DNA from: Elusimicrobiales bacterium
Lineage (GTDB): Bacteria > Elusimicrobiota > Elusimicrobia > Elusimicrobiales > UBA9959
NCBI GenBank assembly: GCA_023701245.1
Contig: JAMPXK010000008.1
Location: 1 to 63,517 of the forward strand
Direction: 5' to 3'
Length of the DNA stretch: 63,517 nt
Part shown: piece after piece, positions 34,746-45,197 of the stretch
Numbering within the stretch: the stretch's first letter is position 1
How the letters are laid out: each line of letters begins with the position of its first letter
Translations under genes and position numbers: made by a program
The notes under the pieces: generated by a model
What the model saw: the letters and a program-made list of their open reading frames with translations, nothing else
Databases searched by the model: none
What the model was told of the DNA's origin: nothing

Positions 34746-35591
34746 ATGGCCACTTTTTTTTCCGAGACACTGCGTGAACTGAGACGGGAAGCCGGTTTTG
34801 AAACGGCCTACAAGTTCTTTTACGGCAGCGGCGGGCAGAAGATCCTGAAGACTTCTTACCGCAAGTACCTGCTGTTCGAGCAGGGCAAGAGGAATCCTCC
34901 GCTGGCGGACCTTGCCATATACATATACTCCCTGCGGCTGATACCCGGTTCGCACGCGGCCGTCCGCCTGATCACGGCCTGGCTGAGAACGAACCTTGGA
35001 GAGGACGGCTTTAAGGGACTGGTTGAGCCGCTGCTTAAGGACTGCCCGGCGGAATCCATTTCCTCCCCGCTGCATAAGGCCGTGAAAAAGGCCCTGCAGC
35101 ACAGGAAATTCTTCCTTACCCCAGGGCAGACCGCCGTCATCACGAAAAACGAAGATAACTATCTGTGCTGGCTTGCTCTGAGCAACGATACCGGGAAATG
35201 GAGCGCGGCCGGTCTTGCTGAAAGACTGGGCCTGAAGCCCGGGGCCGCGGCGAAAGCGCTGAAGGAATTCGCGGCGGTCAAATTGCTCATCCTGAAAAAA
35301 GGGGCGTATAGCTGCCCCATGGCCGGCGGCATGATAGAGCTCAACAGGGGAGAGGAGTTCCTGGCCACGCAGAAGAAACTCAACGCGCTGCGGAAAAAAA
35401 TAATTTCGGACGGGGAAGTAGGTTATATCCGCAGCGGGATAGTAAGGGCGTCCGTCAGGGAGTTCTCCAATTGTATCCCGCTGCTTTCGTTGAACATCTC
35501 TACCGCGCATACATATCAGATAACTGAAGCCCGGAAAGATTCCGCCCTTTTGGCCGTGGAGTGCAAGGTAGTGAAGATCCGTGACTTCTGA
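34746..35591 (+). CDS. HTH-domain regulator, possibly DUF4423/TIGR02147-like
   Basis: A 281-aa protein. Residues 1-75 look like an XRE-type domain (SETLRELRREAGFETAYKFFYG...SYRKYLLFEQGKRNPPLADLAIYIYSLRL). Residues 140-195 look like a winged helix (WSAAGLAERLGLKPGAAAKALKEFAAVKLLILKKGAYSCP). This order of an XRE-like region, helical linker and wHTH recalls the TIGR02147 family, which often comes in many paralogs per genome, but the C-terminal part does not give a clear match. GGAGGAGG lies 14 nt before the ATG, rather far. It has its own transcription unit before the hybrid kinase gene and may regulate it. Confidence 0.6.
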   Translation: MATFFSETLRELRREAGFETAYKFFYGSGGQKILKTSYRKYLLFEQGKRNPPLADLAIYIYSLRLIPGSHAAVRLITAWLRTNLGEDGFKGLVEPLLKDCPAESISSPLHKAVKKALQHRKFFLTPGQTAVITKNEDNYLCWLALSNDTGKWSAAGLAERLGLKPGAAAKALKEFAAVKLLILKKGAYSCPMAGGMIELNRGEEFLATQKKLNALRKKIISDGEVGYIRSGIVRASVREFSNCIPLLSLNISTAHTYQITEARKDSALLAVECKVVKIRDF

Positions 35592-35648
35592 CTCCGGCCG
35601 GAAAGCAGGGAGTTGAGGAAAATCTGAGCCTGGCCGGAGGATTACTTT

Positions 35649-35683
35649 AACTCCCAAAGGTACCCTATAAATATAGGGGAGTT
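35649..35683. promoter_or_regulatory. Nested palindrome over the promoter of the hybrid kinase
   Basis: A perfect 16-bp palindrome CCCTATAAATATAGGG (35663-35678) nested in AACTCCC / GGGAGTT (35649-35655, 35677-35683). The -10-like TATAAA lies in the centre, about 25 nt before the ATG at 35696. Confidence 0.5.
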
Positions 35684-35695
35684 GCAAGCCGCTTT

Positions 35696-38614
35696 ATGCC
35701 GCAGAAAAAAATAAAGGTGCTGGCCATAGACGACCAGCAGGATAACCTGGACATCCTGAAGATAACGCTCAAGAGGGCTATCCCGGGCGTGGAGTTCTTC
35801 TGTTCCACTGACGGGGAGAAAGGGCTGGCGCTGGCGCTGGCCAAAGACCCCGACGTGATCCTGCTCGATATCGTAATGCCAGGGATGGACGGCTTCGCCG
35901 TGTGCAAGCGCCTGAAAGCCGACAGGCGCCTGAGCAATATCCCGGTGGTCTTTGTGACCGGTGATACGACCAGGAAGAACAGCCGGGCAAAGGCCCTGGA
36001 AGCCGGGGTGGAGGGCTTCCTGGCCAAACCTTTTGAAACGGAGGAACTGGCCGCCCAGGTACTGGCGATGGCCAAGGTAAAAGCGGCCAGCCACGCGCAG
36101 GCGCTGGAACAGGGCAGGCTGGAAGCGCTGGTGCTGGAGCGGACGCGGGCCCTTGAGCTGAAATTCGCAGAGAACAAGCGCATAGAGGACCTGCTGCTGA
36201 AACTTTCGGACCAGGTGCCCGGGGTCATCTATCAATACCGTCTTTACCCGGACGGGCGGTCCTGTTTTCCCTACGCCAGCGCAGGGCTGAGCACCATTTA
36301 CGAGGTTTCACCGCAGGAGATCCTGGAGGATGCCTCCGTGGTGTTCGGGCGCATCCACCCGGACGACCTGGAGAGTACCCGCGCCGCCATCCTGGAGTCG
36401 GCCCGCACGCTGGAACTCTTCAAATGGGAGTTCCGGGTGGTGCTGCCGCGGCAGGGGCTGCGCTGGCGGCAGTGCGACGCCAAACCGGAACGCCTGCCCG
36501 ACGGCGGGACGCTCTGGCACGGCATGATAACCGACATTACCGACCGCAAACGGGCGGAGGAAGCCCTGCTGGAATCCAAGAACATCATAGAGAGCGTGGT
36601 GGAGAACGTGCCGCTGATGATGTTCCTCAAAGAAGCGCAAAACCTGAGGTTCGTCATGTTCAACCGCGCGGGCGAGGAGCTGCTGGGCTACGACCGCAAA
36701 GACCTGCTGGGCAAGAACGACAAGGATTTTTTCCCGCCGGAGCAGGCGGACAGTTTTATGGCGAGGGACAGGGAAACGATGAGCGGCGGCGCGGGGACGT
36801 TGGATATCCCGGAGGAACCCATAGAGACAGCTCAAAAAGGGCGCCGCCTGCTGCATACGCGCAAGGTCTGCATCAAAGGGGCGGACGGAGCCCCGAAGTA
36901 CCTGCTCGGCATCTCCGAGGATGTCACCGACAGGAAACGGGCCGAGGAAGCGATGCTGGAGAATTTCGAGGTGCAGGGCGTGCTCAATTCCATGCTGCAG
37001 CACTCGCTGCTCAACACTTCCCTGCGGGAGAAGCTTACCTCGCACCTGGCCGCCCTGTTCGCGCTGCCCTGGCTGGCCATCCAGCCTAAAGGGGCGGTGT
37101 TCCTGATGAACCCTCGCAACGCGGCGCTGGTGCTGACGGCGCAGCAGGGCCTGGCGCCCGCCCTGCTGGAAACCTGCGCCAGCGTTCCGCTGGGGCACTG
37201 CCTCTGCGGCCGGGCGGCCGCCACCGGCCAGCCGGTGGAAGAGGTTAAAGTGGGTCCCCTGCACTCGGTCTCCTATGCCGGGATGGACGCGCACGGCCAT
37301 TATTGCGTCCCTATAACCGCCGGCGGGCATACGCTGGGCGTTCTAACCCTCTACCTGCAGGAAGGCCTGAGGCTTACGGAAGGCCGGCGGCGGTTCATCA
37401 GGTCCGTATCGGATATCATGGCGCAGGATATCCTGCACTCGCAGACCGAGGAAAAGCTCGCTCAATCGCAGAAAATGGAATCTATCGGCAGGCTGGCCGG
37501 CGGCGTGGCGCACGATTTCAACAATATCCTCACCGCCATCAAATGCTACGCGGAGTTCGTCAACAAAGGCCTGGACCCGCAGGACGGCAAAAGCGCCGAC
37601 GTGCGGGAGATCCTGACGGCCTCGGACCGCGCCATCGCCCTTACCAGGCAGCTGCTGGCCTTCAGCCGCCGCCAGATCCTGACCCCCAAGGTAGTGGACC
37701 TGAACAAATGCGTGGCGGACATTTCCAATATGCTCAGGCGCCTGATAGGCGAGGACATGAAGCTGGAGACCACGTTCGTGGCGGCGCCGTGCCTGGCCCT
37801 GCTGGACACGGGCCAGATAGAACAGGTGCTGGTGAACCTGGTGGTGAACGCGCGCGACGCCTCGCCCGGCGGCGGCGTGATAAAAGTGGCCACGGAGATC
37901 CTGGCGCCTTCCCCCGAACTGGCCATGGCGCACCCGGACCTGCCGCACGGGGCGCTGGTGTGCCTGACGGTGAGCGACGCCGGCTCCGGCATGGCGCCGG
38001 AAGTAAAGAAGCACCTGTTCGAACCTTTCTTTACCACCAAGGAGCAGGGCAAGGGTACCGGGCTGGGGCTTTCCACGGTGTTCGGGATAGTAAAGCAGAC
38101 CGGCGGCGACATAGAGGTGGAGAGCGAGCCTGGCAAAGGCACGCAATTCCGGATTTTCTTCCCGTACAGCGCCGCCACCTCGGCGGCACCCGGCGTGAAC
38201 CAGGCCCAGGCGCCGGAAGTGAAGGGCCGGGAGACCATCCTGCTGGTGGAGGACGAGGAAAGCCTGCGGCGCCTGGGCCGGCGCGTCCTGGAGTCCGGCG
38301 GCTACACGGTGCTGGAAGCCGCCAACGGGCAGGACGCGGTAAAGGTGCTGGAGCGCTACGGGCGGCCGGTGGACCTGCTGGTGACCGACGTGATAATGCC
38401 CGGCATGAGCGGCAGGGACCTAGCCCGCGGGCTGGCCCGCAAGAACCTGGCGGCGCGCACGCTCTACATGTCCGGCTATACCGACGACGCCATAGTCAAG
38501 CACGGCGTGCTCGATACCGACATAGCGTTCATCTACAAGCCGTTCACCGTGGACGGGCTGCTGCTGAAAGTGCGGACCGTCCTGGACGCCCCGGCCGGCC
38601 AGGCCAAGGCCTGA
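35696..38614 (+). CDS. Hybrid sensor histidine kinase (REC-PAS-PAS-GAF-HisKA-HATPase-REC)
   Basis: A large 972-aa cytoplasmic phosphorelay protein with no membrane helix. Domains: receiver at 1-125 (D58 in VILLDIVMPGMDG), a short coiled coil, PAS 1 at about 175-290, PAS 2 at about 290-415 (MFNRAGEELLGYDRKDLLGKND), GAF at about 430-585 (GHCLCGRAAATGQPV), HisKA with LAGGVAHDFNNIL (H606), HATPase (NLVVNARDASPGGG, TGLGLSTVFGIV), and a second receiver at about 845-965 (D898 in LLVTDVIMPGMSG). The DHp motif HDFNN is the NtrB/hybrid type. There is no adjacent output regulator, so it may feed a shared phosphotransfer partner. No SD precedes the ATG. Confidence 0.93.
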   Translation: MPQKKIKVLAIDDQQDNLDILKITLKRAIPGVEFFCSTDGEKGLALALAKDPDVILLDIVMPGMDGFAVCKRLKADRRLSNIPVVFVTGDTTRKNSRAKALEAGVEGFLAKPFETEELAAQVLAMAKVKAASHAQALEQGRLEALVLERTRALELKFAENKRIEDLLLKLSDQVPGVIYQYRLYPDGRSCFPYASAGLSTIYEVSPQEILEDASVVFGRIHPDDLESTRAAILESARTLELFKWEFRVVLPRQGLRWRQCDAKPERLPDGGTLWHGMITDITDRKRAEEALLESKNIIESVVENVPLMMFLKEAQNLRFVMFNRAGEELLGYDRKDLLGKNDKDFFPPEQADSFMARDRETMSGGAGTLDIPEEPIETAQKGRRLLHTRKVCIKGADGAPKYLLGISEDVTDRKRAEEAMLENFEVQGVLNSMLQHSLLNTSLREKLTSHLAALFALPWLAIQPKGAVFLMNPRNAALVLTAQQGLAPALLETCASVPLGHCLCGRAAATGQPVEEVKVGPLHSVSYAGMDAHGHYCVPITAGGHTLGVLTLYLQEGLRLTEGRRRFIRSVSDIMAQDILHSQTEEKLAQSQKMESIGRLAGGVAHDFNNILTAIKCYAEFVNKGLDPQDGKSADVREILTASDRAIALTRQLLAFSRRQILTPKVVDLNKCVADISNMLRRLIGEDMKLETTFVAAPCLALLDTGQIEQVLVNLVVNARDASPGGGVIKVATEILAPSPELAMAHPDLPHGALVCLTVSDAGSGMAPEVKKHLFEPFFTTKEQGKGTGLGLSTVFGIVKQTGGDIEVESEPGKGTQFRIFFPYSAATSAAPGVNQAQAPEVKGRETILLVEDEESLRRLGRRVLESGGYTVLEAANGQDAVKVLERYGRPVDLLVTDVIMPGMSGRDLARGLARKNLAARTLYMSGYTDDAIVKHGVLDTDIAFIYKPFTVDGLLLKVRTVLDAPAGQAKA

Positions 38615-38657
38615 AGGCGGGGCGGGCCGGCGCAGGGAAGACCGCCGGGGCCGCTTT

Positions 38658-38666
38658 TGCTAGAAT
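38658..38666 (+). promoter_or_regulatory. Extended -10 of a leaderless transcript (MarC gene)
   Basis: TGCTAGAAT ends 6 nt before the ATG at 38673, so transcription should start at the start codon. Confidence 0.65.
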
Positions 38667-38672
38667 TTAGGG

Positions 38673-39272
38673 ATGGACCTCACCCTTTTTATTTCCACCG
38701 TCTTCACCCTCACGCTGGTCATGGACCCGCTCGGGAACATCCCGCTGTTCATGAGCGCGCTCAAGAACGTCAGCGAGGAGCGCCGCCGCGCCGTGATAGC
38801 CCGGGAGCTGTTCATCGCCCTCGGCATCATGGTGTTCTTCCTGCTGTTCGGCAAATATTTCGTCTCCGCGCTGGCGCTGGACCTGACCGCCATGTCCGTG
38901 GCCGGCGGCATAGTCCTTTTCCTGATAGCCGTGCAGATGATCTTTCCCACTCACCACTCTGCCTTCGCCGAGGGTCCCGAAGGCGAACCGTTCATAGTAC
39001 CGCTGGCCATCCCGCTGATCGCAGGGCCTTCCACCCTCACCACGGTGCTGCTGTTCTCCCTGCAGGACCCCGGCCGCACGGGCCTGTGGTTCGGCGTGGT
39101 GGGCGTTTCCTGGCTGATCAACGCGGTGATCCTCGCCGGCCTCTCCGGCTGGCTGTCGCGCCTGCTGGGAGCCCGCGGCCTGCTGGCCATGGAAAAACTG
39201 ATGGGCATGATCCTGGTCACGATCTCCGTGCAGATGATAATGACCGGCCTCAAGAAGTTCATGGCCGGCTGA
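38673..39272 (+). CDS. MarC-family integral membrane protein
   Basis: A 199-aa protein with six predicted helices and the MarC/UPF0056 hallmarks: TLTLVMDPLGNIPLFMS near the N-terminus and VPLAIPLIAGPSTLTTVLL in the middle, with the two-half symmetry of the family. Known members are of uncertain function (the multiple-antibiotic-resistance link was not confirmed); a small-molecule export role is possible. The start is set by the leaderless promoter. The MFS gene follows after 12 nt without an SD-rich spacer, so the two form an operon. No regulator lies beside it. Confidence 0.9.
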   Translation: MDLTLFISTVFTLTLVMDPLGNIPLFMSALKNVSEERRRAVIARELFIALGIMVFFLLFGKYFVSALALDLTAMSVAGGIVLFLIAVQMIFPTHHSAFAEGPEGEPFIVPLAIPLIAGPSTLTTVLLFSLQDPGRTGLWFGVVGVSWLINAVILAGLSGWLSRLLGARGLLAMEKLMGMILVTISVQMIMTGLKKFMAG

Positions 39273-39284
39273 CGCCGCCCCGCT

Positions 39285-40499
39285 ATGGTCAACAACCTGC
39301 TCGCCCGCTGGCGCAACGCGGACCCGGCCTTCAAGGCTTTCCTGCTGGGGGTCTTCTTTCTCGGCATCAACGCCGGCGTCCTCTCGGCCGCGTTCAATAA
39401 TTACCTCAACGATTCCTTCAGCCTCACTTCCAAACAGCGCGGTTTCCTGGAATTCCCGCGCGAACTGCCCGGCTTCCTGGTGCTCTTCATGACCGGCCTG
39501 CTGGCGGCCGTGCCGGTACGCCGGTGGGCGGTCATTACCGGCCTGCTTACGGCTATAGGCGTGGCGGGCCTGGGCTTCTTGTCTCCCGGCTATAACCTGA
39601 TGCTGTTCTGGATGCTCCTGTGGAGCGCCGGTTCCCACCTGTTCATGACGGTGGAGAGCGTGATGGGCCTGCGCTTCGCCAAAGAAGGCGGGCAGGGCAG
39701 GCGCCTCGGCCAGATAAGCGGCATGACCAATTTCGCCGCCATAGCCGGCGCGGGGTTCGTGTGGGTAATGGCGAAAGCCGCCGGGCCGGCCATCTACAAA
39801 CTCTCTTTCGCCGCCGCGGCCGCGGCGTCGCTGGCGTCGGCGTTCCTCTTCGCGCGCATCCCCAAAGGCGGCGGCGAGGCCGCTCCCGGGGGGAAGCGGT
39901 TCGTTTTCCGCTGGCGCTACAAATGGTACTACCTGCTCAATATCCTGTTCGGCGCGCGCAAACAGATCTTCCTTACTTTCGCGCCCTGGGTGCTGGTGAC
40001 GCAGTACGGGGCCAGCCCCGCCGTTATGGCCGCGCTGGCGCTTACGGCCGCCGCGCTGGGTGTGGTGTTCCGGCAGACCTTCGGCGCGCTGACCGACAGG
40101 ATAGGCGAACGCCGCATGTTCATGGCCGACGCCGTCATCCTGCTGTTCATCTGCGCGGGTTTCGCTTTCTCCTCCTTCCTGCCGCTGCTCTATGTCATCT
40201 TTATCCTCGATAACCTGATGTTCGCCACGCGCATAGCGCGCACCACCTACCTCAACCGCATAGTGGAGGAACGCTCCCATATCGCGCCTACCGTCTCTTT
40301 CGGCATCACCATAGACCACGCCGTATCCATGACCATCCCGGCCGCCGGCGGCCTGCTGTGGGCCGCCTACGGCTACAAGTCGGTCTTTATCGCCGCTTCC
40401 GCGCTGTCCGTGGCCGGTTTTTTGACCGCCCTGGCGGTGGAGGACGGCCGCCGCAAGGCCGCGCCGCCGCCCGCTCCGGCCCCGGTCACTCCGGATTAG
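39285..40499 (+). CDS. Major facilitator superfamily transporter
   Basis: A 404-aa transporter with about 12 hydrophobic helices in two halves. Features include FFLGINAGVLSAAFNNYLNDSF in the first helix region, the motif A-like RKQIFLTFAPW and GALTDRIGERRMFMADAV (the second-half motif A, DRIGERR). A hydrophilic middle loop (RIPKGGGEAAPGGKRFVFRWRYKW, about 190-215) separates the halves, and the C-terminus is a short Ala/Pro tail. Many MFS proteins with this pattern carry organic solutes or drugs; the substrate cannot be read. It is downstream of MarC, so it is probably co-expressed. Confidence 0.85.
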   Translation: MVNNLLARWRNADPAFKAFLLGVFFLGINAGVLSAAFNNYLNDSFSLTSKQRGFLEFPRELPGFLVLFMTGLLAAVPVRRWAVITGLLTAIGVAGLGFLSPGYNLMLFWMLLWSAGSHLFMTVESVMGLRFAKEGGQGRRLGQISGMTNFAAIAGAGFVWVMAKAAGPAIYKLSFAAAAAASLASAFLFARIPKGGGEAAPGGKRFVFRWRYKWYYLLNILFGARKQIFLTFAPWVLVTQYGASPAVMAALALTAAALGVVFRQTFGALTDRIGERRMFMADAVILLFICAGFAFSSFLPLLYVIFILDNLMFATRIARTTYLNRIVEERSHIAPTVSFGITIDHAVSMTIPAAGGLLWAAYGYKSVFIAASALSVAGFLTALAVEDGRRKAAPPPAPAPVTPD

Positions 40500-40549
40500 C
40501 GCCGAGCCGCTGAAACTTTCCGGCCGTGCGGGCATCTAAAAAAAGGCCC

Positions 40550-40578
40550 TTGAAAACCGCGGCCCGGTACTGTATAAC
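40550..40578 (+). promoter_or_regulatory. Sigma-70 promoter
   Basis: TTGAAA (40550-40555), 17 bp, TATAAC (40573-40578), 24 nt before the ATG of the secreted protein at 40603, with GGAGG at 40594. Confidence 0.75.
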
Positions 40579-40602
40579 ATAGCGCTATCGAACGGAGGTC
40601 TC

Positions 40603-41463
40603 ATGTTAAGGCTTATACTTGTTTGCTGCCTGCTTCTTCCCGGAGCCGTTTCGGCCGCGGACCTTGGCTCTCTTAAGGTTTCCGACGTGGCCGCTTCGCG
40701 CCAGGACATTCCGCTGCCCAGGGCCGCCAAGGCCGGCGGGCGCTACGCCGACGGGACGCTGCAGGGCCATTACCTGCTGGCGCTGACCGGGCCCCGGCTG
40801 CTCTACACGCAGCTGGCCTCTACGCCCGCCCTGTTCGAGGAATTCAAGGCCATGTGGCAGCCGGTGATAAAAAAGGCCGGACTGAAGGCGCTGCCCCCGG
40901 AATACTCGCCCGGGTTCGGCGCGCTCAAATACGAGACCACGGGCGGCCTGGCCATACGCAGTTTCCTCTGCGACACGGCCCATATGCCGGTATCGGAAGC
41001 CGAGATGGAAAAGACCCTGACCGGCGCGCTCGACGGGGAGGGAATGAAAGTCCTGGGCTCTTTCGGCATCCCGGTGGACCCGGACACCTTCACCAAGCCC
41101 ACGGTCAACATCTATTACCTTACGGCCTACAAGGAAAAGCAGGACCAGGAGCGGCAGATCCGCTACCTGGGCCTGAAGAGCAAGGCGGTGCGCTTCGACC
41201 TGGACCTGCTGGAAGCCGCCGGGCTAAAGATCGTCGCCACATACGGCGCCAACGCGGTGTTCTACATAGGCCCCCGCGTGGGGGTGGCCCTGGCCGTGTC
41301 CAACAGCGAGGAGATGACGGCCAAACAGGTGGCCTACCACAAGGACCTTATAGCCAAGCGCGGGGAAACGCTGCTGGGGGTGCGCACGGAGAAGCCCGCC
41401 GAGCCGGTTACCAGCGAGGGCGTGAAATACGCCTACCTGACCAAGATCTATTATTCCAGGTAA
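40603..41463 (+). CDS. Secreted protein of unknown function
   Basis: A 286-aa protein with a signal peptide (MLRLILVCCLLLPGAVSA). The mature part is mixed alpha/beta with two related-looking stretches on substrates or surface (RYADGTLQGHYLLALTGPRLLYTQLA, GLKIVATYGANAVFYIGPRVGVALAVSNSEE). It contains one mature Cys (FLCDTAHMPVS). Expression has its own sigma-70 promoter, good SD and a terminator, so it is monocistronic. No family recognised; it does not resemble the other secreted proteins in the window. Probably periplasmic or surface, as no anchor is seen. Confidence 0.75.
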   Translation: MLRLILVCCLLLPGAVSAADLGSLKVSDVAASRQDIPLPRAAKAGGRYADGTLQGHYLLALTGPRLLYTQLASTPALFEEFKAMWQPVIKKAGLKALPPEYSPGFGALKYETTGGLAIRSFLCDTAHMPVSEAEMEKTLTGALDGEGMKVLGSFGIPVDPDTFTKPTVNIYYLTAYKEKQDQERQIRYLGLKSKAVRFDLDLLEAAGLKIVATYGANAVFYIGPRVGVALAVSNSEEMTAKQVAYHKDLIAKRGETLLGVRTEKPAEPVTSEGVKYAYLTKIYYSR

Positions 41464-41483
41464 GCGCCGCCGCGACCAGCAGG

Positions 41484-41518
41484 AAGCCGCCGGGCAGTTT
41501 ACCGGCGGTTTCTTATTT
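41484..41518 (+). terminator. Rho-independent terminator
   Basis: AAGCCGCCGG / CCGGCGGTTT stem with an 8-nt loop, then TTTCTTATTT, 20 nt past the secreted-protein stop. Confidence 0.75.
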
Positions 41519-41562
41519 GGGATAATGATTAGCGGGGAGCCGGGCGGATAAAGGAAAACAAC

Positions 41563-43251
<1,689 letters not shown>

Positions 43252-43267
43252 GCCCGGGGGGGGGGAG

Positions 43268-43648
43268 ATGGGGGACAAAAAGAAGATACTGGTGGTGGAT
43301 GATAATCCGAATTTCGCCCAGCTGCTGGAGTGCGCGCTGGAGGACGAGTTCGAGGTGGTAATGGCCTGCGACGGACAGCAGGGCGTGGACATGGCCGGCC
43401 AACTGCGGCCCGACATCATCCTGATGGACGTGATGATGCCCAACGTCTCCGGCATAGAGATGGCCCGTATGCTGACCGCGGAAGAGGAGACCAGGAACAT
43501 CCCGCTGATAGTGCTTACCGGCAGCCACATGGACAAGGGCGTGCCGCAGCTCTTCAGGCAGGAGCGCAACGTCAAGGAGTTCATGAGCAAGACCACGCCG
43601 GTGATGGAGATAGTCGGCACCGTGAAACGCTTGCTCGGCGCCGCCTGA
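43268..43648 (+). CDS. Single-domain response regulator (CheY-like)
   Basis: A 126-aa receiver with no output domain. Conserved sites: the acidic pair DD (11-12) in ILVVDDNPNF, phosphoacceptor D54 in DIILMDVMMPNVSGIE, Thr/Ser in IVLTGSH, and K in the region FMSKTTPV (spacing normal). It probably shuttles phosphate from a hybrid kinase, either of the two in this window or others, to a partner. It follows ettA after 16 nt, with a GGGGGAG SD, and is followed by a strong terminator. The pairing with ettA may be only positional. Confidence 0.9.
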   Translation: MGDKKKILVVDDNPNFAQLLECALEDEFEVVMACDGQQGVDMAGQLRPDIILMDVMMPNVSGIEMARMLTAEEETRNIPLIVLTGSHMDKGVPQLFRQERNVKEFMSKTTPVMEIVGTVKRLLGAA

Positions 43649-43669
43649 CCCGCCCGCTTCCCGCAAAGC

Positions 43670-43703
43670 AAGGACCGCCGGAAAACCGGCGGTCCTTTCT
43701 TTT
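43670..43703 (+). terminator. Rho-independent terminator
   Basis: A 12-bp perfect stem AAGGACCGCCGG / CCGGCGGTCCTT with loop AAAA, followed by TCTTTTT. Confidence 0.92.
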
Positions 43704-43865
43704 TGGCCGGGCAGGACCCGGAAGCGCGCAGCCTTCCTCGGATATCCGCGGCATAGGGACGCTCCGCGTCGCTAATGCCTGCTCGCCGCGGCCGCGGCGC
43801 GTCGTGGGCCGCCTGGGTGCCAAACCAGGGTCTTTGGCCGCATGCGGTCCAAAACCGAGATTCGC

Positions 43866-43871
43866 TATAGT
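43866..43871 (+). promoter_or_regulatory. -10 box of a leaderless transcript
   Basis: TATAGT 6 nt before the ATG at 43878. The upstream 160 nt (43706-43865) hold several short palindromes (e.g. CGCCGCGGCCGCGGCG near 43785) and no gene. Confidence 0.5.
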
Positions 43872-43877
43872 TAAAGC

Positions 43878-45197
43878 ATGCGGGAAGAAGCGTCCGCCGG
43901 GAAGGCGGGGAAACTGGAGAGGCTGCGGGCGGCGCTGGAAAGGTACAGGGCTGCCGCGGGTCCGGCGGCTGCGGGGCATCCGCTGGCGGACCGCCTTTTC
44001 CCGCTCAGGAACAGGGCGTTCGCCAGGAAGGTCCTTCTTGTGAGTTTGCGCCCGTCCGCCGCGAATGCGCGCTTGGAGACGGCGCTGGCCGGTGCCTTGG
44101 CGGCGGCGCGGCGGGACTGCTGCGTGGACATGGTCCATCACAGGAAAGAAGAGGCCGCCGACGCTTTTGGAAAAATAGCCCATGCCGGGTTCTGCCTCAA
44201 ATACCGCGGCATCGCGGACCTGAAAAGGTTCGTGCAGCGCACGAACTACGACGCCGTGATCTTCCTGGACCTCCCTTACGGCGAAGAGGAATTCTTGCCG
44301 TGGGCCTGGCTTTGCCTGCGCGGGCCCGCGGACGGCAAACACTTTCTTGCCAACGATACGGTCCTCCCGCCGGGACATCTCTTTGCGCAGGACCTGGCGC
44401 GCAAAGCGCGCCTGCTGGGAGAATTCTCCACCGCCTGTGTCCTTAAGGACAGGGCGGCGGGCGGCTGGGCCGCGCTGGGTAAACCGGCGGGCGGCCTGGT
44501 AGAGAGGTTCTTCGCCGTTGACTGTTCGTATTTTTCCCCGCAGTCTCCGGCTGCCGGAGCCGGGTACATCTTCTCCTGCGGCAGCGCCGGCAGGGACTTC
44601 GGGGCTCTGCTGCGCGCATACGCTCGCTCCGGTATGGAGAAAGGGCTGAAAATATACACGGCCCAGCCCCCCGCCATTCCAGCGGAGCTGAAGAAAAAAG
44701 TGGAGATAATACCGTGCGATCACGGAGCTTCGCGGATGAAGGAGCTTATAGCGGGGGCTGCTTTTATGGTCATCCCGGTAACGGAGTCCAGGCTTAATCC
44801 GTGCGCCGGCATCAGTTCCGCCCTGCTCGGGATGGCGATGGGCAAGCCTGTGCTTACGCGCGGGAACCGCGCCATTCACGAGTATATACGGGACGGGGTT
44901 TCCGGGTTCACTTACGGGGGGAAGACAGAGGAAGGGCTGGCTGCCGGGTTCAGGCGGATAGCTGCGCAAAAGGACAAAGAACGTCTGGCTATGCAAAGAG
45001 CCGCAAGAAAAGCGGTGCTGACACGCAATGACCTGAAGGCTTTTTGCGAGAGATACTCCGCTTGGGTGCTTTCCCGGCGCGGTGCGGGGAGCCGCCCCGC
45101 GGTCGCCGCGGTAAAACAGCAGGCGGGAGCGGGTTGCCCGGAGGACGACATCCGGCAAACGCGGGAAAAAGCGGGGGAGGAACAGTGCAGATCCTGA
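43878..45197 (+). CDS. Glycosyltransferase, GT4-like
   Basis: A 439-aa protein. The C-terminal half looks like a GT-B donor domain: YIFSCGSAGRDFGALLRAYARSG (the usual start of GT1 domains), KKKVEIIP, MKELIAGAAFMVIPVTESRLNPCAGISSALLGMAMGKPVLTRG and HEYIRDGVSGFTYGG (the E-x7-E-like loop positions partly changed). The N-terminal half is less typical (ARKVLLVSLRPSAANARLETAL). The codon and base use is a little less extreme than neighbours. Its stop overlaps the OmpR-type regulator start by 13 bp, so the two are coupled. Target polymer unknown; a surface sugar is likely. Confidence 0.78.
   Translation: MREEASAGKAGKLERLRAALERYRAAAGPAAAGHPLADRLFPLRNRAFARKVLLVSLRPSAANARLETALAGALAAARRDCCVDMVHHRKEEAADAFGKIAHAGFCLKYRGIADLKRFVQRTNYDAVIFLDLPYGEEEFLPWAWLCLRGPADGKHFLANDTVLPPGHLFAQDLARKARLLGEFSTACVLKDRAAGGWAALGKPAGGLVERFFAVDCSYFSPQSPAAGAGYIFSCGSAGRDFGALLRAYARSGMEKGLKIYTAQPPAIPAELKKKVEIIPCDHGASRMKELIAGAAFMVIPVTESRLNPCAGISSALLGMAMGKPVLTRGNRAIHEYIRDGVSGFTYGGKTEEGLAAGFRRIAAQKDKERLAMQRAARKAVLTRNDLKAFCERYSAWVLSRRGAGSRPAVAAVKQQAGAGCPEDDIRQTREKAGEEQCRS

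Noticed and set aside
43706-43865. Possible third copy of the structured repeat
   Set aside because: It has short palindromes but none of the core strings (GAAGCCGCTTGCG, GTGCCCGACGGG). Not the same element.
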